A stretch of DNA of 64,000 bases, taken from an uncultured Clostridia bacterium. GTDB lineage: Bacteria > Bacillota > Clostridia > Christensenellales > UBA3700. Each line of letters opens with the position of its first letter. Within the stretch, counting starts at the first letter, position 1. The notes beneath the pieces were generated by a model, which worked only from the letters and a program-made list of their open reading frames with translations, was not told where the DNA came from and searched no databases. The stretch spans positions 216,366 to 280,365 of the forward strand of contig CAMBZZ010000001.1 of NCBI GenBank assembly GCA_945872615.1, read 5' to 3'. Of the stretch, positions 32,201 through 47,200 are shown one piece after another. A program made the translations under genes and the position numbers.

Positions 32201-35200
32201 TATCGTCATATCGGCGATGTCGTCGCTTGCATTGAAGAGTTCTTTGTCTTGCGTTGGTTTGAGCCCCGTAACGGTAAACTTGCTACCGTCATAGGTATAA
32301 CCGTCGGCATAAACGAAGGTTGCCGTCGTATCCTTATTCAAAGGCAATACTTGCAATTCTTTGTTGTCTTTGACGTAACCGGTCACGTTGACGGTCATCA
32401 CGCCGTCGGTTATGACATACTTCTTGATGACAGCTACCCCGTCTACTGCGATATATCCCTCGCCGTCCGGCGTGCCGTCTATATAGTAGTTGGTGTAAGT
32501 CGTGCCGTCGGCTTTGAGTGCGATTGCATAGGAGACGTTGCCCGTCGAAGTCGCTACGTTCATTGCGCTCGTCTTGAAGTTGACTGTTCTTGTAGAAGTC
32601 GCGTCGGCAAGGCTACCGTTCGAGTTGTGCGTAGACACGTGACTTACATAGGTTGCGCTGAGCGCTTCCGTCTTGCCGCCGTTGTATGCAAACGCCGCCG
32701 TAGCAGTATCGGTATTGCCGTCGTAAGTCTTGGTCACGGAGGTGACGTTGAGAAGCGCAGGCTTGATAAAGTACATGCTTTGTTGGCTAGTATTGTCTAT
32801 GCCGAATATTGCTTTGCCGTCAAGAGTAAGTCCCGCAGTATCGAAGTTGTCGGAAGCACCCGTCACAGACGCCGCAAAGAGGTAGTATGCGCCGATATAC
32901 ACGCCCCCGGTAGCAGTAATATGTGCTTGAGGCGTGCCGTCAACCGTCTTGCTAAATGCGAGCGAAGCAATGGCAAAGGTATGACCGTTGTTGAAAGTGG
33001 TGTCGTCGAAATATACTATGGTGTTGCCCGTCTCGTCATACTTGTCGATGATACCTATTCTATAGTTCTTGCCGCCTGCGCTCGGATTGTCGAAGCCCGT
33101 CGTACCGTATTCTCCGTCAAAACTATTCATAAATACGGAGATATTTTCGGCAGAGTCGACTTTTTGTTTGGTAATTACGAAGTCGACGTCGATTGTGCCG
33201 TTGGTGAAATAGTTGGTTCCGCTAAGCGCTATCTTGACGGTATATTTACCCGCGTTCTTAGCAGAAACGACTTCTTCGCTTCCCTTAAACATTTGGATGT
33301 TGATTGCAAATCCATTCTCGGTTGCAAGTTCTTGGTCAATAGATTGATACAATTTCAAAGACCAGTTGCCGTATGCACCGTCAAAGGTCGCTCCGTTCAT
33401 CACGACGCTTCCCGTAACAGCCGACAAGAGATATTCGTAAACCCAAGAGTATTCTGCACTGTTTGCCGTAGGATATATCTCTATCTCATTGCCGTTAGGG
33501 CTTTGAATCATCTTAACGGAGCCAAGGTCTGCCTTGGTAAACTCTCTTTGTGCTATGTCACCCGTAAATACTGCGTCCTTGGCGATGCAGTAGTTGCCGT
33601 TGGTAGTCAAAACGTTGTAAGTTTCGCCGTTGACCAACGACAATGCGGTAGTCTTGACTACGACTGCCTTACCCGTACCGGCATTGCAATCTGCAAATTC
33701 TCCCACGAAAGTTACTTCTTCGTTGTTGATCGTATCTACAACGTTGACCTTGCCGTTCAAAGCCTTCGTGCCGTCGTAAACCTTGTTGAGTACGGTGATA
33801 GTCACCGTCTTAGGAACGATATACGCCTTGCCGTCAACGGTATTGCTGCTACCGATATGGTAGTTGGTTATTGTCGTCGAAAGGCTTGCTTCACCCTCTC
33901 CTTCGGCTGGGGTGGAGGTGGAAGTTTGGATAATATTGAGCGTCGTCTTGCTCGTTGTTCCCGTAGGATAATAAGCGAATGCCGTGGTGATGAATACCAA
34001 CTTTCTGTTGCCAGCGCTAGAGTTGTCAAACTCTGCCCTTACAACCGCCGTACCAAAATCGATTGGCGCACTATTGGCGTCGTTGAGCACTACGGTTGCT
34101 CCCGCAAGCGTCTTGTTGCCGTCATAGGTCTTGTAAGCCGTCTCGAGAGTTGCCACCATCGGAATAATAGCAAACTCAGTCTTAGCCGTCATATTGGCGT
34201 CGATATAAACGTCGGCGTTGTCTATTGCGCTAAAGGTATAGTTGTTGCCCTCCGCGCTGCCGTTGACGGACACTTTGACGTTGTAGATGCCTACTTCGGT
34301 CTGACCTGTTGCAAATGCTTGACCGTCTTTGCCTACCGTCAAGCCGTTTTCTTTGATTCCGCCCGAGATATTGACTTCTATATCGTCTAAGTCGATAGCG
34401 TAAATCTTGAAGTTGGCAGCCGCCTTGTCGTAAGTCAAAGAAGCGCCTGTATAAACCGTTGCGTAGTGATTGCCCACAACGTAAACGTTGGTAACGATTT
34501 GAGGGTTAATCTTGACGACGGTATCGTTGGAATATTGCGCTGCCGTATCTATCTTAAAGTTCTCAGGGCTTGCGCTCACGGACAACAAGGAAATCTTGTA
34601 TTCGCCCACGCCGACGTTGGTTGCACCGCTGAGGTCGATATGCGAGCCGTCGGTGGATTTGTAGATGCCAAGCACAACGGTCACGGTATCTTCCGCAAAC
34701 TTGTTAAAGGTACCCGCAGCCGCATACGTTGCCGTGTAATAGTAGGTAAACGGAGAGGTCGTGCTCGTGTTGCCCTTCCAAGTTTGAGTAACCGTCACGC
34801 CCGTGATTTCGCTTCCCTTGATAGCGTACTTGTTGATGACGCCAACGTTTATCGTTGCCACGTCGCCGTCTACGACTGCGAGGGCGTTAGCAACCTTATA
34901 ATTTGTGCCTTTGAAGATTCTCACAACGACTTCGCCGTCTGCGTTGAAGTAAGAGAATGCCTCCACGTCAATCTTTACGGCTTTTCCCGTGCCCGCGTTC
35001 TTGTCGGCATAAGCACCCGTAACGGCAACGCTTACAGGAGTGGTGACGATAGTCGTTTCACCCGTAAACGCACTTGTTCCGTCGTAAGTCTTAGTCACGC
35101 TGTCGAGTGTTGCATCGGCAGGGATAATATACAAAGCCTTAGCTCCCGCAGGAGTTACGACTACGTCTATAGCGGTAGTCGAGCCTACGACGTAGTTGTC

Positions 35201-38200
35201 GTTGCCCGCGATGCCGACTTTGCCGTAATCTATGGTAATATCGTATCCGCCGATAGGACTGCCGGAAGTAGCGGTAGTGGTAAATCCGCTTATCGTAAAG
35301 TTGGCGGTTATCTTAACCGTTGTAGCAATCTTGTCATAAGCCTCAGCCGTAGCGCCGTCAACGGTGGTAGGGATAGCGTTGCCGTAAACTACGTTGATTG
35401 GTTTTACGCTCACGCTCACGCTCGCCAACGTTTGCGGTATGACTATGAGTTGCGCACTCAAGGTACCGTTGAACACGTAGTTGCCCGCGTCTGCACCCGT
35501 CAAGCCGTTGAATGTTAGCTCATAAGTGCCCGCGTCGTAAACGCCAGCGCAAGGGTCGGTGATAGATACTACTACCGTATCCCCGCTAATTACGCCCGTG
35601 AGGGTCGCACTATAAGAATAGGTCGCCGTCGAATAGTATTCGAAGTTGCCCGGAGCGTCGGCGGTCTTGCTTTGTCCGCTACCCTCTTGAGTAATTCTAA
35701 CGGCTCCGCTTATGCTTACTTCCTTAGGCGTAATCACGCCGACTTGCAAAACCGCATAGCCGTCCGTTGGCGTTGCATCGAGATAATAGTTGGACATCGT
35801 GGTCTCGTTGCCGATAGCGATGACATACTTGGTATGTTGTACGCCACTATTGTCATAATAGGTAAAGGTAATCACCTTAATCTTGACGTTGCCCATTGCT
35901 ATAGCGTTGTAGCCTTGTACGTTCTTGCTTTCGTATTCACCTACGTAATTCGCAATAGTTTGAGTAGCGGTGACGGTACCCAATGCCGTCGTGCGGTCGT
36001 AGACTTTTTCTACCTTGCTAATAGTATTTTCGAGAGGCAAGATATACAGAGCCTTAGCCCCGCTCGGGGTTACCGTTACGCTGTAGGTTGCGCCCGATGC
36101 CAACTTGTAGTTGTTGTTGCCCGACATGGTGATGCCGGTTACTTTGAGGTTATATCCGCCTATAGGGCTGGTCTTGGTGACTGCGGTATCGCTATCGTCA
36201 ACCCATTGATATGCGCTGATACCACAGGTCACGCCGCTAATTTCTCCGCCCGTCACGCTGTCCTTAGCGCTCCAACCTTTGGCTGTAGCGGTAGGTAAAT
36301 CTGCGCCGTAGTCCTTGTTGGTAGGCATTACCGTTATAGCGACATTGGCAACCTCTTGTTGAGTTATTACGACGTCTTGACCGAGGTCAAACGGAACGGC
36401 AAGCGTATAGTTACCCGCATCGGTACCTGTCAACGCCGTTACGTTGATGTCGTAAGTGCCTACGTCGTAAGTGCCGTCGGCGTTGGTGCTTGCAAGGCTA
36501 CTCGACTTGTAAAGCTTGTAATCTCCGTCCACCACGTCGGCGTTGTTTTTCTTCTTGACGTTGCCGCTGACGAGATATACCGCGCCTGCAAAGTAGACGA
36601 AAGTCAATCCCGTAGCATGTTCTACGTCGCCTTTCTTTTGCGTTGCGCTTACGCTCTCGAAGTCAGCCGCGGTGAGAGTGCAAGGAGTAATATCCGCGTC
36701 GGAGTTGCCCGCAACGCAGTAGTTGCCCGCGTAGTTCTTGCCGCTCGTAGCCGTCTTAGCTTCTTGCAAGATGTTATAAGTAGTAGCGTTGTAAACAAAC
36801 GTAGTCGTCGTCCATACGACTTGTCTATCGGTGTAGGCGTGTCTTGCGTCGAATTGTCCTACAGGGTAAAGTTTGACGCTTGTCAGCGCAGGGCTATTGA
36901 CTACCGTAGTGCTCATATTGGAATATACCGTATCGGTGAGGGTCTCGTTGCCGTCGTACACCTTGGTGATGCCCGAGAATGTGACGGTAGCAGGCAAAAT
37001 CATACCCTTAGCCGAGCTTATCGGCATATAGTAGTTGGTATAACCGTTTATTTGATCGTAGTACGTGCCGTCTATGGCGTTGCGCGTAGTGGCAATACTA
37101 ATACCCACGCCCGCCGTATTGACGTCGCTACTTGCAAAGGTAATGGTAGGCTTGGTAGTCGTGTCGCCGCTGACAAGTCCGCTAAGTAAGGTACTTGCGT
37201 TTGAATAAGTATAAGTCGTCGTAGCGTCGTAAGTCTTATACACAAGGTTGGCTATGTTGGACGCCCAAGTCAACTGCTTAGGAATAATCACGCCCGTAGT
37301 ATAGGTAGTAGCCGAATATGCGTAATCTTTGGCGGTCGAGGTAGCAAAGTATCTGGTGCCGTACTCGGTACCAAGAGTAGCGTCTGGATATACGAATTGA
37401 GTTGTACCCTTGATTGTAATACTCTTGCCCTCTCCCACGTTCGCGTCTGCAAAGGAGCCGTTGGAAGCCGACAAAGAGGACAAACCGAGAGCGCTTAATT
37501 GTATGGTTTCGCTATTGCTTACCTTAGCCAAAGTATAAGTCATTCCGCTGACAAAGTTGGAGTTGCCGTCATAAGTCTTTTTGGCTTTGTTTACTTTGAC
37601 TGCTTGAGGCACGATTACGCCGAGATTAGGTAGCGTAAAGGTTTTGGCGGTGCTATTGTAAGTACCGCTATTGGCTATGGCATAGTTGTTGCCGTAAGTC
37701 GAATTGGCGTCTGTCAACGCGTAGAGTACGGAACTGTCGGTCTGGTCTACTATGGTCACTACGTCGCCAAATACGATAGAATTGTATTTGTTTTGTCCGC
37801 CGTACACGACGCTTGCGCTACCGAACGCCGCGTTAGGTTTGAGCCCCGTAGTGCCTCCGCTATAAGAGAAGTTTACTTTGCTATAGTCTATAGTTGCGGT
37901 GCCGTCATATTCTTTGGCAATATATTTTACCGTAATCTCTTGAGGCAAAATTGTACCTATCGACTTGACTTGCACGATAGCGGCGCTAGCAGTCTTCAAT
38001 TTTCCGCTACCGCTTGCGGTGAGCGCATTGGCAAATTGATGCGAGCTCTTAGGACTAGCCTCAACGTCAACGCTGTTCTTCCAGTTGTCGATGGTGTTGT
38101 TGCTATTAGTTGCGCTAGCCGCTCTCATTGCGAAGCCGCTAGATTGATAATATCTGTCTATCTTGTACTTATAACCCTCGAAGGTTATTCTGCTCATAGA

Positions 38201-41200
38201 CATATATACCGTCTTGTCGTTGCCTGCATTGGCGTCGTCGTATCTTTCAAAAGAAGGCGCGCCCGTACTGCTAGTACTATTGCTCAATACTTTGCCGTAA
38301 GACACCGTAGCCCTCGTGGTTGCGTTGCTACCGTTGTAGGTCTTTTGCACGTAGTCTATCTTGCTGTCAACAGGGATAACCAAACCTCTGCCTTGCAAAG
38401 TCACTTGAGAGCCGCTGACTTCGAACTTGACGTTAGTGCCGTCGAGTTTGGTGTACGAATTGTTGTTAGCGTCTTCAAAATCGTATTCCAGCGTAAAGCC
38501 GCTGCCCGCGATAAGGTAACTTCTGTTGGTGCCCAAAGAGTTGGTAGCGGGAACGTAACCGTAATACTCCCAATCTTCGAGGTTGATTTTTACTTCGGTC
38601 ATACCTATGGTAGACGTGGTCATAGCAGCAGGCTTGATACCGTCAATCTTGCTTGCATAATTGATGCCGTTGTAATTGTAGTCGCCGTTGCCGCTAAGCA
38701 CGTTGACGCCTCCGACGAGAATTTGCGCCACGTCGAGGTGCAAGTTGGCTGAGCTATTGACGCTGGCGCCCTTCTCTGCAATAAAGGTCATATCGCCCGC
38801 CCTCAATCCGAGAGGAGTGACTATCTCTACAATCTTAAAGTTGCCCGATACGATGTCGTTCTCAGGGAAGATAATCGTCTTACTGGATATATCTTTGATT
38901 GCGCTGCCTATACTTGCTTCCGACTTGGTGTCGAAGGAAATGCGATAGCTACCCGCGGCAGGGTCGTTGACGTTGACGCCGACGGTGTTGCCGCTTCCGT
39001 CTTTGATAGGGGTAGTTGCCACAGCCGTCATATTGGCTTCGTTGGTAGGGTCCTTGCCCGTAAATCTATCTACGAGAATGGACGAGAACAAGGTGTTGGA
39101 TACGGAAGAATTGGTTATCTCCGTTCCGTCAGAGCCGTAGAACTTGAGCGCAGGCATGCCGAAGCTGTTGCCGTAGCTCGTCGTCGTCTTGTGATAATAT
39201 ACGCCCGTGGTCGTGTCGTAATAGTACTCGTTTCTGTCTATGCTAGCGCTACCCGTAGTACCGTACGAGTAATAGAGGTAAACGTTGTTACCACGCGAGA
39301 AGGTATGCGAAACGTCTGCGTAATGGATAGCGTCGGACAAGTTGTTGATCTTGTCGTACACGTCGTTGTAGAAGAGCAAGTTTGGTCTGCTTGGCGAAGT
39401 CCAACCGTCACCTTCGGTAGACGCTACACCGTCTTCAGGTTTAGCATTTAGCAAGTCGTTATTATCAGGTTTAACTTGCCATACTTGAGTATCCCAGAGG
39501 AACTTACCTTCAGCCGTCGGATCGGCTATGGTAAAGTCGAAGGAGAGGTTAGCACTTGTGCCCGTGCCTACCCAAGACAAGCCTACGTTTTGACCAAGTG
39601 CCGTCTTATCAATGGTCTTGATATTGGTAGGGTCGGTATTGTCGAATACGTACAACTCATAAGGAATAGATTTCGTAGCACCCAACACGCCTCCACGACC
39701 TACGTATTTTGCCGGAATGGTCTTATTGCCCGGAAGTGCCGTTCCAAAATAACTCCAGTGATCATTGCCTGTACCGTGATCTCTCGATTCCCAACCAGCA
39801 ATTCCCGCCGCAGGAGTTGTACCTGCCGCCGAGCCGGATACGAGATAAGCGTTGTTGATTTTTTCCCAGTCGCATATACCCGCAATTTGTCTATAGCCAT
39901 AAATTATCGATGTTTTACCTTTATTATAGTTTCCTCCGTCAAGAATAGGTCTATCGGTTTCGTCTACGGTCTGCATACCTTCGACATTATCATAAACATC
40001 ACTTATTATACCACCTAAACCGCCTGCATTATGGTTATCTACGTGGATATATATTCTCTCTATCGTAAAGCCATACCAGTTGATTATTACACCGTCTACC
40101 GTAACGTTTTGGTGATATTCCGAACGCACGTTGGTATATGCCGCCGTTTTATAATCTTTAGTAACTGTTCCTGTATAATTGCCATTGGCGTCATAGATAA
40201 CGCACTCGGTATTGATGGTATTGTTATGGTCGGCATTGCCACCGGTATATACGTAGTTGTTGGTATTTACACCAAGCAATGCGCCTGCGCCCGACTGCAA
40301 TATGTTCTGTCTTACATATTCCACGTCACCATAACTAGCCCAAGCACTAACACTATCAAAGCAAATGACACCTCTCGTAGACGCTTCGATAAGTCCGCCA
40401 CCGTTGAGTGTAGAGTTGACAAGGTTGCTCCTTGCACCAACCCAACCTACCATACCGCCGGCAATTGCTTGAGCTTTAGGATAATAAGAAGAACGAGGGA
40501 ATCTTCTTGCTTCGCATATCGAACGGAAGATTGCGCTATCATCCATATTGAGAGTACAGTTTTCAATGGTTGCATACGACGTGCCTTTACCGATATTCAT
40601 ACCTGCAAAGCCACCTGCAATACACATGTTCGATTGGCTATATTGGTCTCCGTAGCCATTAAAGTCAACGATAGTTCTATTGAGAACGTAGTTGGCGTTG
40701 GCGCCCAACTCCAACTTACAGTTGCTAATTGTGCCCAAGTTGATTGCCGTAACGAGACCTCCCACCAAAGAATCCGGCCTATCCGTATAATTGGTTGGCA
40801 CACCTGTCACTACCCATACTTGAGAGTTGAGATAGAAATTTACTCCCTCTATCACCTTGCCCGTCATCAATGCTCCCACAAAGAGACCTGCGATTCTAGT
40901 ATCGGTATCCAAAATAGGCGTTTCGTTGGCATTAAGTCCAAATACGTCGGTATGATTGTTGGTTGTAGGCGTTCCCGACATAGATATAAGAGGGAAACTT
41001 GCAACATTTATTTTTGGCGTCTCAGCCACGAGCGTAATCGTATAGTTGTTGCCATACAAGTCTTTGTTGAGTTTGTAGTAGTTGACGTCTTGCGTCAGCG
41101 TAATATTGGCACCCAAAGTACCTGCCGTTGCGTTGGCATATCCCGTTACGCCGGCGTCTATGCTGTCGTCGCTACTGATAAACTCTTTGAGCTGTGCTTC

Positions 41201-44200
41201 GGTAGTTATGAGCACCTCGTTGCGGAAGAGCTGTATGCGCAAATTGTTGTGCTTACCGCTACCGTCGTTGTACGTAAAGTAATACATGTCGCTATACGGA
41301 GTTTGTGCAGACAATACGCCACTTGAAATAGGTTTAGCGTCTTGTAGACCCGTCTTATTGTCGGCTGCCATGACTTGAGCAGTCCAAGACTTGAGATATT
41401 CCGTACCCGTAGCGTTGACGTCTGTACTATAAGGGGTATATCCTCCACCGCCCGTGGTCAGCGTACCTATCAATCTTATATTGAGGGAATGTCCTGACAT
41501 AGTTCCTGCATTGACAATATAAGCCGCCAAGGCAATGGAAATATCCGTGCCCTTGAAGTCGCACGCGCTAATCTTGGTATAAGTAGCCAATTTATCGGTA
41601 TCCGTACCATACACACCGCTCTTGTTGTAGCCCGCTTGAGTGAGCGTATTGTACATATCAGTAGATACGTAACCGAGCACAGACATACCCGCAACGTTGG
41701 ACAGCGTTATGCCCGCGGTATCGGTTGCGCCGAAGACTTGAATCTTACCGTATAAGTCGGCTTGCTTGCGAGTAAAGTCAATCCATACGAGGTTTTTGAG
41801 GTTGCTTGCATCGCCAAACTTCTCTTTGGCGTTGATAAATCTACCCGTCACGTAACCCGCGTATCCGCCGTCAGGCATAGCAATCATGCCTATCTGACCC
41901 GCATAAATATCGTTGATTTTGGTGGTAGTGAGCGTATAGGTCTTGCCGTTGATAGTCTCGGTATACGCGTCGGCAGTACCCGTCAAACTCATATCACCGC
42001 TGTTGCTACCAAGTCCGAGCAAACCGCCGATATAGTTATTGGTAGCGTCGCCCGCGCCCGTGCCCACGTTGTTGATAAGTCTTGCACGGCTATTGACGCC
42101 TACTCCGCTAACGTTTCCGCCAAAGGATACGCCTATCGCGCCGCCCATTGCAGATACAGAGTTGGCTCCGCTACCGCCGTTGAACCTCCAAAGCATATCT
42201 TTGGTCCAAGTATATGCGGTAGGTAGAGTGTTGGCATACGACAATCCTTGGTCTATATTGATATTGAGCAAGTTGGAGCCTGCCAAAATGCCGACCAATC
42301 CGCCGAGACCGCCCGTACCGCTAAAGCCTACGGTAGAGCTAAAGTCAAAGCCCGAAGCCGTGGTAGAATTTTGGTTGAGGTACAACACGGTTGGGTTGGC
42401 AACGCCTTGCAGTACACTGCCTTGCATAAGTCCTACCGCACCGCCGACGGCAACGTTTTGCGCATTGCCCGTCATGGTTACGCCTACCATATTGACTTGA
42501 TTGGTTCCGTCTTGTTTCAAGGACACGTTGGTGGTCGCAGCTCCGTCCTTGGTGTACATAGCGCCGAAGATACCGCCGAATGCAAGCGTCTTACCGCCGT
42601 CGTCGAAGGCGACGGCGGTTCCGTTGTAGTTGACTTGTACGTAGCCAAAGGTTGGTGCCGTACCGCTAATAATGCCCGCCACTCCGCCAACGGCAAGGTT
42701 GGCTCCCGTAGCGTTGATTGTTCCGCCCGTGATATTGACTACAATATTGAGTTCGAGGACGGTACCCAATATCGCTGCAAACAAACCGCCCACGCCCACT
42801 ACGTCGTAGCCTTCTATCGCGTAGAGATTTTCGGCGTTGGTATCCGTAATATTCAAAGTGTCGTCACCCACGTTGACGGTCAAGGTATGGCTGTTGCCGA
42901 TAATTTGTCTCGTCGATTCCAAAACTCTACCGGCACTCATACCGTCAAAGTTTACCGTAACGTCTGCGCCCAAAGTCAATACCGTAGCCGCGCCCGCTAC
43001 TCTATATTGTTGCGCCGTCTTACCTTCGATAAACCCTTTGATGATATTGCTCTTGATTTCGTCGGCACCCGTACCCGTCACTCTGCTTGGGTCGATAGAC
43101 CAACTAAATTTATATTTAGCACCGCCCACCACGTTGTTGGTTGTAGCCGTAGCAAAGTCAGCCCTTCCTATCTTGTCAAAGAATCTCAAGAGAGTCGGGT
43201 TGATACCGCTGGTCTCCAAACTGTCGCCCAAAGACGACCAGCTCTTGGTAATATAGTCGTTGAGAGCCATATAGCTCGATACGTTTTGCAAGTCAAAAGT
43301 AACTCCGCTACCGCCTTCCATATAACTTATAAGACCGCCGAGGAGTGTAGAGTTGGTGGTGGTCACGTCGTAGTTGTACATAAATACGCTGTTGCCGTGG
43401 CTATCGAATATATCCACCTTACCGCCGCTGACGCAAGACGTGTCAGGCGTCGTATCGCCGTAATCGTAATATCCCATCATCGTCAACTCGCCGTTGGATA
43501 GTGAGTTGTTGAAAATTCTATCACTAGCAAAGTATGATAGCACGCCCGCGTCGTACACGTAAGATACGGCAAGATTAAGATTGGTCTGCATATCCATAAA
43601 TGCAAGTCCCGTCATCTCTCTACCCGTATCATATCCTAGGTCGCCCGTTGCGATACCCGCAAAGATACCGCGGCTACCGTAAGGCATAATCGTACCGCCA
43701 CTGTATCTTATACCCATACCGCCCGCTACGATGACGTTGGCGCCCGAGATAACGGCTTTGTCTGCGGTGGCTTTGGAGATAGATTTGCCCGCAAAGGTCA
43801 AGGTGCCGTGGTTGTTTGCCACGCCAAACACACCGCCCACGTAGAGAGCAGTGTTGGTGTTGCCACCCGTCTTGCTGACTAGCTCTATGGCGTTGTCGCC
43901 GAATACTTTGACTGTTTCGGCATAACCGCCGTCGTTGACGCCCGCGATTGCACCCATAGCCACGCCGACGCTTCCACCGAACATACCAACGACGGAGAAG
44001 AGTGCGCGGTTGAATACTTGAGTAGAAGTTATCGCGCCCGTATTGACGCCCGCAACAAGACCTGCAACGGTGTTGACGCCCGCAGAATTGCTATTGTTGT
44101 AAGTGCCGATGCCGTTATTGCTATACGTCACACCATTGATAGTGCCGTTGTTGACTGCAACCAAAGAGCCAATGATATGATTGACAGCAAGGTCGTAGGA

Positions 44201-47200
44201 GCTAAAGTTGCCCGTCTGTCCGACGAACTTGAGATTTTGGATAGTACCGTCGTTGACGCCGATAAAGTCGTATACCAACTTGTAGCCGTTCCAGTTGTCG
44301 CTACTGCTATAGTCGGCGTATACCTTGTTGGTCGTAGTCAAATTCATCGTTACGGTATAGCTAGCGCCGTCTAGCGTTCTGCCCGCGTCAACCTTGAGCA
44401 AGGTCGAATTGTCCCAAGAGCTAATCGTAATATCGCTCTCGATGCCGATACCGTTGACGATAGCCATCAACGGGTCGCTCGCGCTCGTGCCTTTGAGGAA
44501 GTCGTTGAGCCCGCTAGCCGTGGTTACGGCAAGAGTCATGGTCAATACTGCCGTAATCTGGTTGGTGTTGGTGGCACTGCTACTTGCGGTAAAATAACCG
44601 CTGTCAAAAGTAACGTACGCGTTGGTGCCGTTGCTCGTCACGCTACTTACCTTAGAATTGGCTTCGAAGGCAAGATTTCTTACGTCAACCCTATTGAAGT
44701 ATATACTTGTGCCCGATACGGTGTAGTCGAGCATATCGAGGACGACGTTGTCGCCCGTAGAATAGCTCTCTTTGTATTTGAGAGTTATACCCACGCCCTT
44801 CATAAGTTTGTTGTCCACCGTCGCAATAGCGGTGGTGTCGTCTTGTCCGAGAGCGCCGTATGCCGACAAAACGCTCGCGTCGTGCTTGCCCGCAGTGAGC
44901 GAGAAGAACGGTACCGCATTCTCGCTCTTGTTGAAGTATACGATACTGCTCAGCGTACCGATATTAGGGGTCACACCCGACACGTAACTTGCACCCGTAA
45001 CCAAGCCCTTGAAGGCGTTGCTTCCGACGTAACTACCCATATACATATTGTATATATTATAGAATTCGCTCGGTTGAGCAATGTCGATACTGCCGAATGC
45101 CTTAGAAGAATTGTTAGGGTCTGCCATAAACACGCCTATATTGGTCTCGCCGTCGGTCAAGTTCATTACGCCGACCACACCACCGATATATCCGCGATAG
45201 GTTGCGTCACCCGAATTGTTGGTGATAGTCTTATTTCTATCTCCGCCGATAGTAATATCGTTTATGCTGCCGCCGCTGCTGATACCAATCATCGTACCCC
45301 AAACGGCAGGGTTGGCAAGCGCGCCGATAGTTTGGTTGCTAGCCACGGTAACTTTGACGTTGCTAAAGCTTCCGCCTTGATTGAGACCTACCACGCCGCC
45401 TATAGCGTAGGACTTGGCGTTGGCAGTACTCGTACCAAAGTCACCGTTCAACACGACGTTTACGTTTTGGAAAGTACCGCAGCTTACTGCGGCAAGTCCG
45501 CCTCTATATACGTAGTTGGTATAACCGATTACGTTGGTAGGATAACCCGGAGTGCTGTAAGTCGTACCCGTGGTAGACGCGTAATTGCCCCCCACAGGAG
45601 TATTGATAGTAATCGTATATCCCGCGCCGTCCAAAGTCTTGTATTGGTTGAAAACGACTGCACTACTAGACAAAGCCGAGCTTATAGTTACGTTGCCCGT
45701 CAAAGTGAGTTTTTGTGCTCCGCCGAATTTACCCGACGTGCCCGCAAGGAATTCTTTTACTTCGCTCTCGGTTGCAGAGGTCGCGTTGTACAGATATACC
45801 AAATCGAGGTCAAAGGTGTTGCCCGTACCAAAATACGTTTCCATTTGCGCCCTTGACAGCTTGACTTGAATATTGGTAGCGTCGCTGATGTCGAGATAAC
45901 TTGGGTCAACGTTGGCTGGATTGCCCGCTACCGCAAAGCCTACGTAGGTCACGCCCGTTTTGAGCATACCCGAAGCGTCAAAGGTAAATTTATATCCGTC
46001 TTTGTCAAAAGATACAAATGACGCCGTACCGAGCTGACTAGTAGACAAGTCGTAGACGTTGCCCGTGTTCATCTCTTTGCCGATATATATATTGGTCGTC
46101 GTGGTTGTGGTCACTACGTTGAAGACGTTCAACTTTATCAACTTCTTGATATTGGTGTCGTCAATACCCGAATATGTAATTTTGTCGTAATTAGCGTCAC
46201 TCGACAAATCAAGAGAAAGCGTCGGCGTGTATGCGTTGACCTGATTATTATAACTTGCGACCTTGGTCTTATAATACGTACCGTCCAACAACCACAAACT
46301 CTCGTCGATACCGAGCGAAGACACTTGATTGGCTACTATCGCGTATTGATAATCGGTAGGATGTGTAGAACTATTGTAAGCATACCAAGTATAGACTTCT
46401 CTACCATAGACGTGGTACAAGTCGTTGACTCTTATATCGACGTTACCCACAACGTAGTACTTGTCTTGTACGGCGTCGGTGCTGTCCACAATAGTAATAT
46501 CATAGTTTGAGTTGAGTGAGCTTCCTTCAAGTACAGAAGTATTGTAAGCATAACCGGCTATGAGCGCGCTAGAGAATGCCGACCCGCCCGTCAACGACAA
46601 TTTACTTAGCAATACGCTTACAATGTTCTGCAAGTCGCCTTCCATTATGCCTTGATTGGCTCCCGTTTCTTGCTCGGTTTTGATTGCGTCTACAGACAAA
46701 GTCTTGCCGTATCTTAAGCTACCGAACGTGCCGGTAGGGGTCGTCCAATAAACGGAGTAAGCAGTCTGTGCGGCATAGTTAGTCGGACCAACTTGCATCA
46801 GCTTGTTGCCCGCATCAACTATAGACTTGACTAAGGTTATATTTACTCTTATACTCGTCGTTTCGCTAAAATATACGTTGACGTCGTCATAAGACGTGAC
46901 GCTGTCGCTATATCCAACGTCGATTTTGACAATGCCCGACCTCTCCGAACAAGTCGTCCCTTTGATAACGTAACAATAACTACCGCTCGTCGTCCAAGTG
47001 CCGGACGGGTTCTTCATTGCAAAATAACGACAGTTGCCGCTTGCGTACTGGTTGTACATGCTTGGCGTGCCTTCAACCATCTGACCGACTATCGTTCCGT
47101 TGTCGTTGGCGCAAATAGCAGATATGTTGCTACTAGCAGGCACGTTGCTGGTGCTATTGAGGTCGGCTCTAAGTTGTCCGCTTATTTGTACGTATCTTGC

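Noticed and set aside
31517-34390. 957-aa plus-strand ORF and other long plus-strand ORFs (e.g. 26612-28015, 40031-41326, 42248-43501) opposite the giant gene
   Set aside because: Shadow ORFs antisense to a long, biased coding region; low-complexity Cys/Arg/Val-rich translations with no recognisable domain.
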